From Bacteroidota bacterium (lineage in GTDB: Bacteria; Bacteroidota; Bacteroidia; NS11-12g; UBA9320), in contig WGNA01000027.1 of NCBI GenBank assembly GCA_016124755.1, positions 55,366-119,365 on the forward strand: a DNA stretch of 64,000 nucleotides, read 5' to 3'. Below are positions 17,301 to 26,949 of the stretch, piece by piece. Numbering within the stretch: the stretch's first letter is position 1; every line of letters starts with the position of its first letter. The notes under the pieces were generated by a model. It ran no database searches, was not told where the DNA came from, and saw only the letters and a program-made list of their open reading frames with translations. A program made the translations under genes and the position numbers.

Positions 17301-18307
17301 CCTTTTTTACAAGTACTATAATCGCTGAGGCTAAGTTCGTTTGCCGATCCGTCATATTCAACGTAGTTACCAATCATTGAGTTTACAAGGTTGGCATTTT
17401 CGATCAGCGTGTTCGACAGAACGATGGTATTGCTGATTTTTGAGTTTCGCACAGTGGTATCATCGCTAATGGAAACGAACGGTCCGATGGTAGAGTTTTC
17501 AATTTTTACTCCTTTACCTAAATAACAGGGTTCAATAATTTCGCTGTTGATCAATTCCACCTGACGGTCTTTTCCGAGTTCACCATTCAGATGTTGCAAA
17601 ACCTGTTTGTTGGTATCGACAGTAGCATTTTTGTTACCGCAATCCATCCAGGCACTTACTTCACCCGGGAGAAACTTCAAACCATCGTCTTTCATCTGCT
17701 CCAGGGCATTAGTAAGTTGAAACTCACCTTTTTCCCGCAAATCATTGTCGAGCAGAAATTCGATTTCACTTTTGAGTCTTTGTCCGTCTTTGAAATAATA
17801 GATTCCAATAATTGCCAGATCCGAAACAAAGGTTTCCGGCTTCTCTACAAAGTCGGTTATTTCATTATTATCATTCAGTTTCACAACACCGAATGCACGC
17901 GGGTCAGCAACTTTTTGAACCCAGATAACACCATCGCAATCGGGATCAATAGTGAAATCTGCACGAAACAATGTATCGGCAAAACCAACGATTACATTTC
18001 CATCCAGTAGTTCGGCTGCACAGTACACTGCGTGTGCGGTGCCGAGCGCTTCATTCTGATAAAAAATATGACCACTCGCACCTAGATCACGGGCAATGCC
18101 GAGAAGATCTTCTTCCACTTTTTTTCCGAACGAACTGGAAATTACAAAACCAATATTATCGACGCGATCTCCGCAAACTCTCGCAATGTCTTCGGTTAAT
18201 CTTCTCACAATTGGTTTACCGGCGATAGGCAGAAGCGGTTTAGGAGTGGTGAGCGTGTGAGGTCTCATTCTCTTGCCCATTCCGGCCATTGGGATGATGA
18301 TGTTCAT
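17297..18307 (-). CDS. sugar-phosphate nucleotidyltransferase with left-handed beta-helix tail
   Basis: 336 residues. The N-terminal signature MNIIIPMAGMGKRMRPHTL and TTPKPLLPIAGKPI marks the NTP-transferase fold (RmlA/GlmU/GCD1 group), followed by NEALGTAHAVYCA and GFADTLFRADFTID, which holds the metal-binding Asp. The C-terminal 80 residues contain hexapeptide-like repeats (VKIENSTIGPFVSISDDT). It activates a sugar 1-phosphate with a nucleotide, probably for envelope glycan made by this cluster. Which sugar and nucleotide are used cannot be read off. Confidence 0.88.
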   Translation of the reverse strand: MNIIIPMAGMGKRMRPHTLTTPKPLLPIAGKPIVRRLTEDIARVCGDRVDNIGFVISSSFGKKVEEDLLGIARDLGASGHIFYQNEALGTAHAVYCAAELLDGNVIVGFADTLFRADFTIDPDCDGVIWVQKVADPRAFGVVKLNDNNEITDFVEKPETFVSDLAIIGIYYFKDGQRLKSEIEFLLDNDLREKGEFQLTNALEQMKDDGLKFLPGEVSAWMDCGNKNATVDTNKQVLQHLNGELGKDRQVELINSEIIEPCYLGKGVKIENSTIGPFVSISDDTTVRNSKISNTIVLSNTLIENANLVNSMIGNYVEYDGSANELSLSDYSTCKKG

Positions 18308-18350
18308 AGTATTGAAGCGATTTCTTTAGTGGTCAATAATTAATTCAGGT

Positions 18351-18788
18351 TCATTGAAATCCGGTGTGTCCATATCCTCCGGATCCTCTTTCAGTTGTAT
18401 TAAGAGTATTTACTTCTTCAAATTTGATTTGCTCAACGCGGCTCACAATCATTTGTGCAATGCGGTCACCCGGGTGAATTACTGCGTCTTCCTTCCCGTG
18501 ATTGATGAGCAGAACTTTTATTTCTCCGCGATAATCGGAGTCGATTGTTCCCGGAGAATTAAGAACGGTTATTCCGTGTTTCAGGGCAAGTCCGCTTCTC
18601 GGTCTGATCTGCGCTTCGTGACCTTCCGGCAATTCAATGAATAATCCGGTTCCAATTAATTCGCGATTACCCGAAGGAATAACAATATTTTCCAGAATAG
18701 ATGCCCTTAAATCAACACCGGCTGAGAACTGAGTCTCATACCTCGGCAATTCGAAACCGGATTGATTAACGATTTTAACGCTGAGCAC
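18351..18788 (-). CDS. dut: dUTP diphosphatase
   Basis: 145 residues, GTG start. Hydrolyses dUTP to dUMP, keeping uracil out of DNA and supplying dTMP synthesis. All five trimeric dUTPase motifs are visible: [42 protein letters not shown], and the Gly-rich C-terminal [11 protein letters not shown] perfect -7 box overlaps the stop codon of the upstream flippase gene, so dut can be transcribed on its own although it lies within the envelope cluster. Confidence 0.96.
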   Translation of the reverse strand: MLSVKIVNQSGFELPRYETQFSAGVDLRASILENIVIPSGNRELIGTGLFIELPEGHEAQIRPRSGLALKHGITVLNSPGTIDSDYRGEIKVLLINHGKEDAVIHPGDRIAQMIVSRVEQIKFEEVNTLNTTERGSGGYGHTGFQ

Positions 18789-18804
18789 CTGCAGATTTTT
18801 TGCG

Positions 18805-18812
18805 CAAACTTA
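18805..18812 (-). promoter_or_regulatory. -7 promoter box of dut (TAAGTTTG)
   Basis: Perfect TAnnTTTG on the minus strand, 16 bases before the GTG of dut and overlapping the flippase stop codon. No -33 TTTG at the usual spacing. Confidence 0.5.
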
Positions 18813-20270
18813 AATGTTTTTAACCGGACGTTCGAGATACCATGCAATACCCGCAAATGAAAGAATAGCAAGTACGGATGGAACCGTGTTAATGCCCCAC
18901 AGAACCCGAATTATCTGAACTCCCCCGAACAATAAAAGTGATAGAATGATATAGAATAAAATGATCCGCAGGTTATACGGAACTGGGTAGTATTTCTGAC
19001 CCAAACGATAACTCAGAAAGGCCATCGTAAAGTAGCAAATCAAGGTTGTAATTGCTGAACCAAGAATTCCGATCACCGGTATCAGTATAAAATTCAACAC
19101 CAGAGTTATCACGGCTCCGATAATAGAAATCTTTCTCCCTATCCGGGTGTTGTCGGTAACCTTATACCAGATATTGAGATTGTAAGAAATACCGAGAAAT
19201 AAATTGGCGAGCAACAAAACCGGAACGAGATATCTCCATTGAGGATGTTCGAAATAGATTTCACGCCGGATCAGAATTCGGCCGAGTTCTTCATCAAAAA
19301 CGGATGTAACCAAAAAGATAAAACTGAGCGCCAGAACAAAATAATGCATAACCCGAGCGTAGGTTTTTTTCGAATCCTGTTTGTCCGCATTGTCAAAGAA
19401 AAACGGATCTGCGGCATAACGAAAACTCTGTACAACCAAAGTCATCATAATACTGAGCTTATAAAAATTGGCGTACACTCCGATTTCAGCGTCATCGTTC
19501 GGGCCGGTCAACAACTTTTTTAGTAACACCCGATCCAGTGTTTCATTTACAATTCCTGCAAGCCCGACCCAGATCAACGGTCTCGCATAAATCATCATTT
19601 GTTTCCATAATTCTTTGTCGAATCCATTCTGAATAAGACGATACATTGGAGACACGGCAAGAAAGGTGAAAATACTCGCCAGCAGTTGCGAAACGAAAAT
19701 GTAGCCGATTCCAAAATCCGGTGAGTAGAACCATGGGTGATATCCACTCTCGGCTAATCTCGGATAGGCAACAAGAAACAGAAGATTGAAAAATATGTAG
19801 GTTATAACATTTAATAAACGGATAAGTCCGAATTTGATCGGGTGATTTTTATAACGTAACCAGGCAAGCGGAAGGGTGGCCAAAGCATCGAAGGCGAGAA
19901 TAAAAACAAAGATTGCAACATACGAAGCCTGATCAGGATATTCCAGAAAATTGGCAATTGGCTGGCGGCACATCCACCCGATGAAGAGAAAAATTACAGT
20001 AGACACCAACACCGAAGTCATCGCGGTGGAAATAGTTTTTTCGGGATCGTTTTTTCGGGCGAAATTGAAAAAGGCCGTTTCCATTCCATACATCAGAATC
20101 ACAATGGCAAAGCCAACTACGGAATAATAAACACTGTAGTTTCCGTTTTCGCTTTCGCTGAAAATGTAGGTATATAATGGTACCAGCAGAACATTCAGAA
20201 CTCTCCCGAGTGTGTGGGTGATTCCATAAATGGCTGTATCCGAAGCAAGCTTTGAAAGCGGGTTTTTCAA
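18810..20270 (-). CDS. polysaccharide flippase, MOP superfamily (Wzx-like)
   Basis: 486 residues, TTG start, with about 14 hydrophobic segments. MOP-family exporters flip lipid-linked oligosaccharides or lipid II across the inner membrane. The N-terminus (LASDTAIYGITHTLGRVLNVLLVPLYTYIF) is typical, with a cytosolic motif FFNFARKND in helix 2-3 and a long helical C-terminus. It is the first gene of the envelope cluster and has the best promoter of that cluster 16 bases upstream. Substrate is unknown; a surface polysaccharide is most likely given the nucleotidyltransferase and glycosyltransferase nearby. Confidence 0.9.
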   Translation of the reverse strand: MKNPLSKLASDTAIYGITHTLGRVLNVLLVPLYTYIFSESENGNYSVYYSVVGFAIVILMYGMETAFFNFARKNDPEKTISTAMTSVLVSTVIFLFIGWMCRQPIANFLEYPDQASYVAIFVFILAFDALATLPLAWLRYKNHPIKFGLIRLLNVITYIFFNLLFLVAYPRLAESGYHPWFYSPDFGIGYIFVSQLLASIFTFLAVSPMYRLIQNGFDKELWKQMMIYARPLIWVGLAGIVNETLDRVLLKKLLTGPNDDAEIGVYANFYKLSIMMTLVVQSFRYAADPFFFDNADKQDSKKTYARVMHYFVLALSFIFLVTSVFDEELGRILIRREIYFEHPQWRYLVPVLLLANLFLGISYNLNIWYKVTDNTRIGRKISIIGAVITLVLNFILIPVIGILGSAITTLICYFTMAFLSYRLGQKYYPVPYNLRIILFYIILSLLLFGGVQIIRVLWGINTVPSVLAILSFAGIAWYLERPVKNI

Positions 20271-20286
20271 GAGAAAATCTGAGCTT

Positions 20287-20315
20287 CAAAGATAAACAGG
20301 ATAACGATCTTCAAA
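20287..20315 (-). promoter_or_regulatory. promoter of the envelope cluster (TTTG, 17 bases, TATCTTTG)
   Basis: Minus strand: -33 TTTG at 20312-20315 and -7 TATCTTTG at 20287-20294, spaced by 17 bases, ending 16 bases before the flippase TTG start. Both elements match the Bacteroidetes consensus; spacing is slightly short. Confidence 0.65.
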
Positions 20316-20826
20316 GTTCTGCAACCTCCTTTCGGCGGATGGCATGAATGTATTCGTCTTCCTTAATTCCGTTTTTAATGAGTGTTTTGGAAAAGAATGC
20401 TTCCTGCACAAATCCGGATTTTTCCATAACCCTTCTGGAAGCCGCGTTTCTGCCAAAGGTTCTGCCGAAAATCCGATCGATGTTCATGTTTTTAAATCCG
20501 TATTCTACAATGAGCTGAATTGCCTCTGAAACAATTCCCAGATTCCGGTAGTCCTTTCCAACCCAATAGCCGATTTCAGCATTTAATCTTTGAATATCTT
20601 CCTGTGGATGAAGGCCAATGCCGCCCACCAGGTCATTATTATAATAAATTGCAAACATGCGTTGCGGACCGTTGGAAGTTGCCAGAGAAAGAAAGGCTTT
20701 GCCACTTGCTTCCGTATAAGGATGCGGAAATCTGTCGCTTAGATTTACAGCAATCGACGGTTCGTTCGCAAGGAGGCATAACCTCTCCAGATCTTCTGTT
20801 TTCCATTTTTGAAGTTGAACATTCAT
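20311..20826 (-). CDS. GNAT family N-acetyltransferase (RimJ/RimL-like)
   Basis: 171 residues. Acetyltransferase_3 type: LQKWKTEDLERLCLL at the N-terminus, a GGIGLHPQ core strand, EIGYWVGKDYRNLGIVSEAI with the acetyl-CoA loop (KDYRNLGI, somewhat divergent from Q/RxxGxG/A), and FGRTFGRNAASRRVMEKSGF. RimJ/RimL relatives acetylate protein N-termini, spermidine or small molecules; the substrate here is unknown. It stops where the -33 element of the flippase promoter begins, so it is probably a separate unit. Confidence 0.9.
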   Translation of the reverse strand: MNVQLQKWKTEDLERLCLLANEPSIAVNLSDRFPHPYTEASGKAFLSLATSNGPQRMFAIYYNNDLVGGIGLHPQEDIQRLNAEIGYWVGKDYRNLGIVSEAIQLIVEYGFKNMNIDRIFGRTFGRNAASRRVMEKSGFVQEAFFSKTLIKNGIKEDEYIHAIRRKEVAEL

Positions 20827-20968
20827 TAAATCGCGATTAACTCAAAAATGATATGAATTCCTGTAAATGTGAATTCGCCGAATAAATATATTCATTAACC
20901 TTTGAAGCGAATTATAACGGGAAATGATCGTGTGGCATAATGAAATAAGCGACATACTCGATTCCAGA

Positions 20969-21514
20969 TTACGGCATTACAGTAGGTTTTAATCGCGGTA
21001 GTTTTTTCTTTGGAGCGTACGGATCAATTTCCAGAAACTTCTGAACGTCTTTCCATTTGTGGTCGAATTCTATTTCGTACGTAAAGATGCGCAAGGGATC
21101 CGGACGATTGTGTTCCTCTCTTAAAAATTCCCTGAGGAGTTCGCCGTTCCGAACGTACCACCAAATGGTAAACTTGCCGTCGAACATGAGATGACCGAGG
21201 TAATGGCAGGGTGTAACTTCAGGAATTAGGCGCATGTATAATTGCTCAATTCGGTATGAACACCGGAGTTCGGCATCGTATGGCAAACCGATTTCAGTGA
21301 GATTGGTGCTTTGCATGTGAATCGTAAACCGCAGACACCATGGGTATAATTTCTTTCTCCGGTAGTTGAGATAAGAAGAATTAAACATGCCGAGTAAAGG
21401 GAAACCGTCGGGAGATTCGTCAATTACCTGAACATAACTTTCGGGCAATATTTCAAGCGTTCCATCCCAGGTGGGCCCGGTAAATACCTCTTTTATGCGC
21501 TCAAGAATTTCCAT
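20969..21514 (-). CDS. uncharacterised protein
   Basis: 181 residues from the ATG at 21514 (a TTG at 21556 is in frame but less likely). I do not recognise a family. The sequence is soluble-looking, rich in aromatic residues, with no signal peptide or membrane segment: FPLLGMFNSSYLNYRRKKLYPWCLRFTIHMQS in the middle and WWYVRNGELLREFLREEHN later. It has a loose resemblance to DUF695-like proteins, which I would not rely on. It stands alone between two minus-strand genes with 61-142 base gaps. Confidence 0.7.
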   Translation of the reverse strand: MEILERIKEVFTGPTWDGTLEILPESYVQVIDESPDGFPLLGMFNSSYLNYRRKKLYPWCLRFTIHMQSTNLTEIGLPYDAELRCSYRIEQLYMRLIPEVTPCHYLGHLMFDGKFTIWWYVRNGELLREFLREEHNRPDPLRIFTYEIEFDHKWKDVQKFLEIDPYAPKKKLPRLKPTVMP

Positions 21515-21617
21515 TAGGGTAAAACTAAAAACGGAATACCGAAGTCCCAAATTCAAATGCGTTGGGAGAGAAATTAAAAAACTGAACGCTGTTTTTTGAG
21601 CATTAACCGCACTTTTC

Positions 21618-23021
21618 TCAATGGCATATAAAAATTTTCCGGGTTATAAATGAAGTTCCGTTTTCCATTTTCAGAAAATAACATCCGTCGGTAATTTCCG
21701 GAATCTGAAATGAACGATATGCGTTTTCCTGATGAACAGTCTGCCCATTTGTATTCACCAGAAAGATGTTAAACTTTTCATCATCAGAGAAGAAAATTGT
21801 GGTTCCGGGAACAACAGGGTTTTGAATTATGAAGTGATTTAATTCTGTTTTTGAAATGGAGACATGACGGTTGTATTTCAAAACCTTAACACCACTCCAG
21901 TTTGATGAAAAAGGAACTACTGTGCAGATGTAAGCCAGATAAATTTCATCATTAAAGATGTTAAGGCCCCACGTACCGATATTGTTGGAAACGCCACCGT
22001 AGCCTGAACAGGAATCCGGATTTGCAGGATCGGAAACATCCAGAACGATAAAATCACTTTTTCCGGTCGACATAAAGAGTTTGGATTCCACGGTATCGTA
22101 TCTCACTTCATTAACATGTCCGTTACTCGAAAACCAGTTGAGCGCGCTTTCCTCACAGTTCCAGGGATTCCACCATGAGACCTGTTTTATGTTGGAAGTA
22201 TCGCTGACATCCAGAACCTCCATTCCGCAATAATCAACCCCGGCAAATAGATACTTGCCATATTTAGCGGCATTATTATATGCTCTTGGCTTACCTGTCA
22301 TTACCGGATTCGAATACCGTCCGGTTTCTTTTGGCGATTGTTTGTCTGATATGTTAATTACTCTAATCCCACCGGCATCATAACACAAGTAAAGAACATC
22401 CTTTTCGAGAACCATTCCACGGGCATTTATTTTCGTGGCGTCTGGTTTTGAATCCGGGAAATTGAGTGCCGGAATAATCTGAGAAACCTGTTGAATGTTT
22501 TTCGGATCGGAAATATCGAGAATGAAAACACCATGAGAAAAGGCCGCCAGAAATGCATAATTCCCCTGAACGAGAACTAAGGAAGACCCTTCGGTGGGTT
22601 GAGAAAATTTCCAGATACCTTTTATTTTGGGTTCTATCGGATTGTCAACATCTATCATCGCCAACCCGGGATTTTGTTTCGCAGAAAAGAAGTTGCCAAG
22701 AGCCAGATATAGTGTCGAACCATATTGACTTACTCCCATTACTTCCAGCCCATCTAATGAATCGACCGGAACTGAAGCAACTAATTCCGGAGATGATTTC
22801 GAAAGATTGAAAATCGTTAGTCCGGATTCTTTATTAGCAACATATAAAAAATTACGACCCACAAGATCATGGGTCATCGTCATTACCTGATCAGAACAAC
22901 CAGACTCAACACTTCCCGTAAGTTGAATATTTAACTTGTCGCAATCTTGACCCAATAGCACAGCTGAATTGGAAATCAGGATCCACCCGACAAGAAATGC
23001 CGACAACAAGTGAAATTTCAT
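21618..23021 (-). CDS. LVIVD-repeat beta-propeller protein with T9SS type A sorting tail
   Basis: 467 residues. Signal peptide (MKFHLLSAFLVGWILISNSAVLLGQ), then a seven-bladed-type propeller built of LVIVD repeats: FILDISDPKNIQQVS, IRVINISDKQSPKE, MEVLDVSDTSNIKQVS, FIVLDVSDPANPDS. The last 75 residues (from SKTELNHFIIQNPVV to the basic RKIFICH end) form a Por secretion-tail sorting domain, so the protein is exported through the type IX system and probably cell-surface bound. Ligand unknown. Seven or so cysteines suggest disulfides. Confidence 0.88.
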   Translation of the reverse strand: MKFHLLSAFLVGWILISNSAVLLGQDCDKLNIQLTGSVESGCSDQVMTMTHDLVGRNFLYVANKESGLTIFNLSKSSPELVASVPVDSLDGLEVMGVSQYGSTLYLALGNFFSAKQNPGLAMIDVDNPIEPKIKGIWKFSQPTEGSSLVLVQGNYAFLAAFSHGVFILDISDPKNIQQVSQIIPALNFPDSKPDATKINARGMVLEKDVLYLCYDAGGIRVINISDKQSPKETGRYSNPVMTGKPRAYNNAAKYGKYLFAGVDYCGMEVLDVSDTSNIKQVSWWNPWNCEESALNWFSSNGHVNEVRYDTVESKLFMSTGKSDFIVLDVSDPANPDSCSGYGGVSNNIGTWGLNIFNDEIYLAYICTVVPFSSNWSGVKVLKYNRHVSISKTELNHFIIQNPVVPGTTIFFSDDEKFNIFLVNTNGQTVHQENAYRSFQIPEITDGCYFLKMENGTSFITRKIFICH

Positions 23022-23065
23022 TATGTGAATATAACATTTGAAATGAAGGGTGGAATGGCTTAACG

Positions 23066-23104
23066 TCTAAAAAGAACGGCCCCCGGGTGATCATCCGGAG
23101 GCCG
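23066..23104 (-). terminator. rho-independent terminator of nrdJ
   Basis: A GC-rich hairpin (CGGCCCCCGG and CCGGAGGCCG with one mismatch, loop about GTGATCAT) at 23077-23104, followed on the minus strand by TTCTTTTTAG. It lies 30 bases after the nrdJ stop and before the LVIVD gene. Confidence 0.75.
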
Positions 23105-23133
23105 ACTTAGCATTAGTATATTCTGATTCGGGA

Positions 23134-26100
23134 TTAACTACATCCCAGAGAATTACCGCAGTTGAGGCATTTGTAACAGGTGCCGCTTCTTAAGGTAAGG
23201 TGACCGCAGACGTTGCAGGCCGGCGCATCACTTTGCATATTTTGCAGGAACTTATCACTGGCCGATTCCTGAGCCATTCGAACTTTGAACGGAACCATCT
23301 TCGGTTTTGAAGCCGGTGATTGTTGAGTTTCAATATTAACGTTAACCGGAATATTGGTTGACTCATCTGTAGCTCTCATATTTTGCACAGGAGTATCATT
23401 TCGATCTTCTTCTTCCTGTACCGGTGGAACCTGAACAAGATCCGTTCGGTTCAGATATTCGAAACCGAGCAGACGGAAAATGAAGTCGATGATGGAAGTT
23501 GCATTTTTAATATTGTCGTGGCCTTCAACATATCCGGAAGGTTCGAACTTGGTAAAAGTGAATTTGTCGACGAATTCTCTGAGAGGTACACCATACTGTA
23601 AACCAATCGATACGGCAATAGAGAAACAGTTCATTAGCGATCGGAAGGTTGCTCCTTCTTTGTGCATATCCACGAAAATTTCACCGAGTCGGCCATCGCT
23701 GTATTCACCGGTTCTGATGAATAATGTTTGTCCCCCAACCTTGGCTTTTTGAGTAAAGCCGGTTCGTTTGTTCGGGAGTTTTTTGCGTTCAACAATGTTG
23801 GAAAGCTGCATCTGGAAAGTGGTGTCGTGCGATTCATCGATGATTTTTTTCGCAGCGTCAAGCACCATATCCGGAGTGATCTGATCGAGACTGTATTCTG
23901 CTTTTTCGCCTAATACTGCTTCAATTTTTTGCTGAATCTCTTCAACCGGTTCGTCTTTTTTCTTCTTAACATCACTTTTATTACTGAGTGGTTGTGAAAG
24001 TTTACAACCGTCGCGGTAAAGAGCATTGGCTTTTAATCCGAGTTCCCAGCTAAGTTCATAGCACGATTTAATATCGTCAACATTGGCTTCGTGAGGCAGG
24101 TTGATAGTTTTGGAAATGGCTCCGGAAATAAATGGCTGAGCGGCTGCCATCATGCGGATGTGACCATGAGCATGAATAAACCGGGTGCCTTTGGTTCCAC
24201 AACGATTCGCACAATCAAAAACCGGAAGATGTTCTTCTTTTAAATAAGGTGCTCCTTCAATCGTCATGGTTCCGCATACATAATCGTTTGCCTCTTCAAT
24301 ATCCGAATCGGAATAACCGAGTGCGCGAAGCATGCTGAATGAAGGATCGTTGAACTGTTCTTCACTAAAGCCCAATCGATTCATGGTTTCAACTCCGAGA
24401 TTAAACTGGTTGAAAACAAAACCTATTTCGAATGCACTTGCAAGTCCTCCTTCAATGGCGGCGATATCCTTATCGTTAAATCCTTTATCTCTGAGTGACC
24501 GGTGGTTGATACGCGGTGCATTTTTCAACGAGCCGTGTCCTTTGGCGTGGTTTACAATTTCATCGATCTGCTCATTGCTGTAACCGAGATTTTTCAATGC
24601 TCCCGGAACAGATTGGTTTACAATTTTGAAGTATCCGCCTCCGCTGAGTTTTTTGAATTTTACCAGAGCAAAATCAGGCTCAATTCCGGTAGTGTCGCAA
24701 TCCATTACAAGACCGATGGTTCCGGTTGGTGCAATTACCGTTGTCTGAGCATTTCGGTAACCGTATTTTTCTCCAAGCATTACAGCCAGATCCCATGAAT
24801 CACAAGCGGCTTTCAGAAGATAATCCGGGCAATGGCGCGGGTTAATGCCGACCGGTTTAATGCTCAGTTGTTCATATTCATTTGCGTTGTAAGCTGCGTA
24901 GCGGTGATTTCTCATCACACGCATCATCGCTTCTTTGTTCTTTTCGTATTCTTTAAATGCTCCGAGATAAGAAGCCATTTCTGCAGATGTTGCATAGGAT
25001 GTTCCCGTGAGAATGGCTGTTACGGCACCGCAGATTGCATTTGCCTTTTCGCTGTCGTAAGGAATTCCGGCCAGCATCAGAACAGATCCAAGGTTCGCAT
25101 AACCAAGTCCGAGTGTTCGGTATGCATACGAAAGTTCAGCAACTTCTTTCGACGGGAACTGAGCCATCAATACGGAAATTTCCAGAACAACCGTCCAGAG
25201 TCTTGATGTGTATTTAACTGCTTCAACATCGAATTCGAGAGTATCGGTGTTAAAGAAGTGCCGAAGATTGAGTGAAGCAAGATTACATGCTGTGTTGTCG
25301 AGGAACATGTACTCTGAACAAGGATTGGATGCGTTAATTCTTCCTCCTTCCGGACATGTATGCCATTCATTGATCGTGGTGTCGAACTGAACACCAGGAT
25401 CGGCGCAAGCCCATGCAGCAAATGCAATATCATCCCAAAGTTTATCTGCCGGAATGCTCTTCATAACGGAACCGTCATTTCGGGAAATCAGATCCCAGTC
25501 GGTACCGCTTTTAAGTGCTTCAAAAAATTTATTCGGAATACGAACAGAGTTATTTGAGTTCTGTCCGGATACGGTTTGATAAGCTTCGCCTTCGTAATCT
25601 GATGCGTATCCGGCATCGATAAGAGCGGCTACTTTTTTCTCTTCGTCTTTCTTCCAGTTTACAAACAATTCGATTTCCGGGTGATCGAGATCAAGGGTAA
25701 CCATTTTGGCGGCGCGTCGGGTTGTTCCACCGGATTTAATGGCACCGGCGGCCCGGTCTCCAATTTTAAGGAAAGACATTAAACCACTTGAGGTTCCGCC
25801 ACCACTCAGTTTTTCACCGGCACCCCGAATTGAAGAGTAATTGGTTCCAACTCCGGAACCGTATTTAAATATTCTTGCCTCCCGAACCCACAGATCCATG
25901 ATACCGCCTTCGTTCACCAAATCGTCTTTTACCGATAGAATGAAACAAGCATGTGGCTGAGGTCTTTCGTATGCTGAAGTTGATTTCTTTAAATCACCGG
26001 TTTCCGGATCGCAGTAATAATGTCCTTGTGGTTTTCCGGTAATTCCGTATGTGTTGTGAAGACCGGTGTTGAACCATTGCGGTGAATTTGGTGCAGCATG

Positions 26101-26496
26101 CTGAGCCGTGATGCTGTAAACTAATTCATCGTAAAATACATTGGCGTCTTTTGCCGAATTAAAATAGTTGTATTGCTCTCCCCACGTTTTCCAACAATCT
26201 GCAAGTCGGTGAGCGACCTGCTTAATAGATGTTTCAGAACCAGTTGACCCATCCGCTTGAGGAACACCTGCTTTTCTGAAATATTTTTGAGCGAGAATGT
26301 CGGTTGCCACCTGCGACCAGGCTTTTGGAACTTCAACATTATCCATTTTGAAAACATAATCACCGGCCGGATTTTTAATTACCGATTGACGGATTTCATA
26401 TTCAAAAAGGTCGCTTGGATGAACGCCGTCTTTAGTAAAGAAGCGCTCGAATTTTAATCCTTTTGGGCTTTTGGGCGAAGACTTTTTTTGGCTCAT
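23134..26496 (-). CDS. nrdJ: adenosylcobalamin-dependent (class II) ribonucleotide reductase
   Basis: 1120 residues. Reduces ribonucleotides to deoxyribonucleotides using a B12 radical and no oxygen. The radical Cys393 lies in NPCSEY, and the redox pair is Cys184 (PHACFIL) and Cys404 ([10 protein letters not shown]). The loop motifs [13 protein letters not shown] and [12 protein letters not shown] that contact substrate and effector are present. The C-terminus has a zinc ribbon with five cysteines (CNVCGH, CYKC, CGNSLGC, residues about 1094-1119) as in long NrdJ proteins; the ferry cysteines are there. A -7 box lies 54 bases upstream. I see no cobalamin riboswitch in the leader. Confidence 0.96.
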   Translation of the reverse strand: MSQKKSSPKSPKGLKFERFFTKDGVHPSDLFEYEIRQSVIKNPAGDYVFKMDNVEVPKAWSQVATDILAQKYFRKAGVPQADGSTGSETSIKQVAHRLADCWKTWGEQYNYFNSAKDANVFYDELVYSITAQHAAPNSPQWFNTGLHNTYGITGKPQGHYYCDPETGDLKKSTSAYERPQPHACFILSVKDDLVNEGGIMDLWVREARIFKYGSGVGTNYSSIRGAGEKLSGGGTSSGLMSFLKIGDRAAGAIKSGGTTRRAAKMVTLDLDHPEIELFVNWKKDEEKKVAALIDAGYASDYEGEAYQTVSGQNSNNSVRIPNKFFEALKSGTDWDLISRNDGSVMKSIPADKLWDDIAFAAWACADPGVQFDTTINEWHTCPEGGRINASNPCSEYMFLDNTACNLASLNLRHFFNTDTLEFDVEAVKYTSRLWTVVLEISVLMAQFPSKEVAELSYAYRTLGLGYANLGSVLMLAGIPYDSEKANAICGAVTAILTGTSYATSAEMASYLGAFKEYEKNKEAMMRVMRNHRYAAYNANEYEQLSIKPVGINPRHCPDYLLKAACDSWDLAVMLGEKYGYRNAQTTVIAPTGTIGLVMDCDTTGIEPDFALVKFKKLSGGGYFKIVNQSVPGALKNLGYSNEQIDEIVNHAKGHGSLKNAPRINHRSLRDKGFNDKDIAAIEGGLASAFEIGFVFNQFNLGVETMNRLGFSEEQFNDPSFSMLRALGYSDSDIEEANDYVCGTMTIEGAPYLKEEHLPVFDCANRCGTKGTRFIHAHGHIRMMAAAQPFISGAISKTINLPHEANVDDIKSCYELSWELGLKANALYRDGCKLSQPLSNKSDVKKKKDEPVEEIQQKIEAVLGEKAEYSLDQITPDMVLDAAKKIIDESHDTTFQMQLSNIVERKKLPNKRTGFTQKAKVGGQTLFIRTGEYSDGRLGEIFVDMHKEGATFRSLMNCFSIAVSIGLQYGVPLREFVDKFTFTKFEPSGYVEGHDNIKNATSIIDFIFRLLGFEYLNRTDLVQVPPVQEEEDRNDTPVQNMRATDESTNIPVNVNIETQQSPASKPKMVPFKVRMAQESASDKFLQNMQSDAPACNVCGHLTLRSGTCYKCLNCGNSLGCS

Positions 26497-26550
26497 TGTT
26501 TCTTGTGTTGGACGATTCGATTACCTAAAAATTTTAGAGGGGTTTTTGGT

Positions 26551-26558
26551 CAAAAGTA
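26551..26558 (-). promoter_or_regulatory. -7 promoter box of nrdJ (TACTTTTG)
   Basis: Perfect TAnnTTTG on the minus strand; leader of about 50 bases to the nrdJ ATG. The leader is too short for a cobalamin riboswitch. Confidence 0.5.
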
Positions 26559-26702
26559 TGTCTGTGAAGAGTGTTGAATGAACCGCATTTTTCCACACCA
26601 AAATTGATTCGTACGATAAATCTGACTTGTGCTTGTTGATAACAATTAGATCACATTTAGTCTTGTTTTATCAGGATTTTTTCTAACGATTTGACAACCA
26701 AC

Positions 26703-26840
26703 ATGATTGAAATTCCGCGGGCAAATTATATAGCCGTGACATTTCTGAAAGTTGTTTTTTCAACTCTGTTCACATCATTGATCACCTTCTTTACCAATTG
26801 GATTTCAATTGATTTTCTGAGCACTCTTTTATCCGTTTAG
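26703..26840 (+). CDS. possible 45-residue membrane microprotein
   Basis: ATG at 26703 to TAG at 26840. The product has a short polar start (MIEIPRANYIA) and then one strongly hydrophobic helix (VTFLKVVFSTLFTSLITFF) and a second short hydrophobic end. It lies in an otherwise empty region. No promoter box or Shine-Dalgarno sequence is convincing, and AT-rich DNA gives such frames by chance, so this is only a candidate. Confidence 0.2.
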   Translation: MIEIPRANYIAVTFLKVVFSTLFTSLITFFTNWISIDFLSTLLSV

Positions 26841-26949
26841 GTGAAAGTTAAATTACAACAAACGTGGTTACCAATGTTTTAAACTTTAAATCTGCAATTC
26901 TCTCCACGGTACTCTTTAGACCGAATTACCTTTCTTTGCAACCGGTATA

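Larger units (their letters stand above)
26497..26949. other. 453-base divergent intergenic region between nrdJ and the GGGP synthase gene
   Basis: AT-rich. It holds the nrdJ promoter box (26551-26558), a possible short plus-strand frame of 45 codons (26703-26840), and, just before the synthase ATG, TACCTTTCTTTGCA (about 26927-26940), which resembles the -7 element. No tRNA, riboswitch or clear NrdR box pair was seen. Confidence 0.6.

Noticed and set aside
26497..26949. Cobalamin riboswitch, NrdR boxes or origin-like DnaA boxes upstream of nrdJ
   Set aside because: No GCCACTG-type B12 box, no pair of NrdR-like repeats, and only one poor TTTTCCACA match to a DnaA box.
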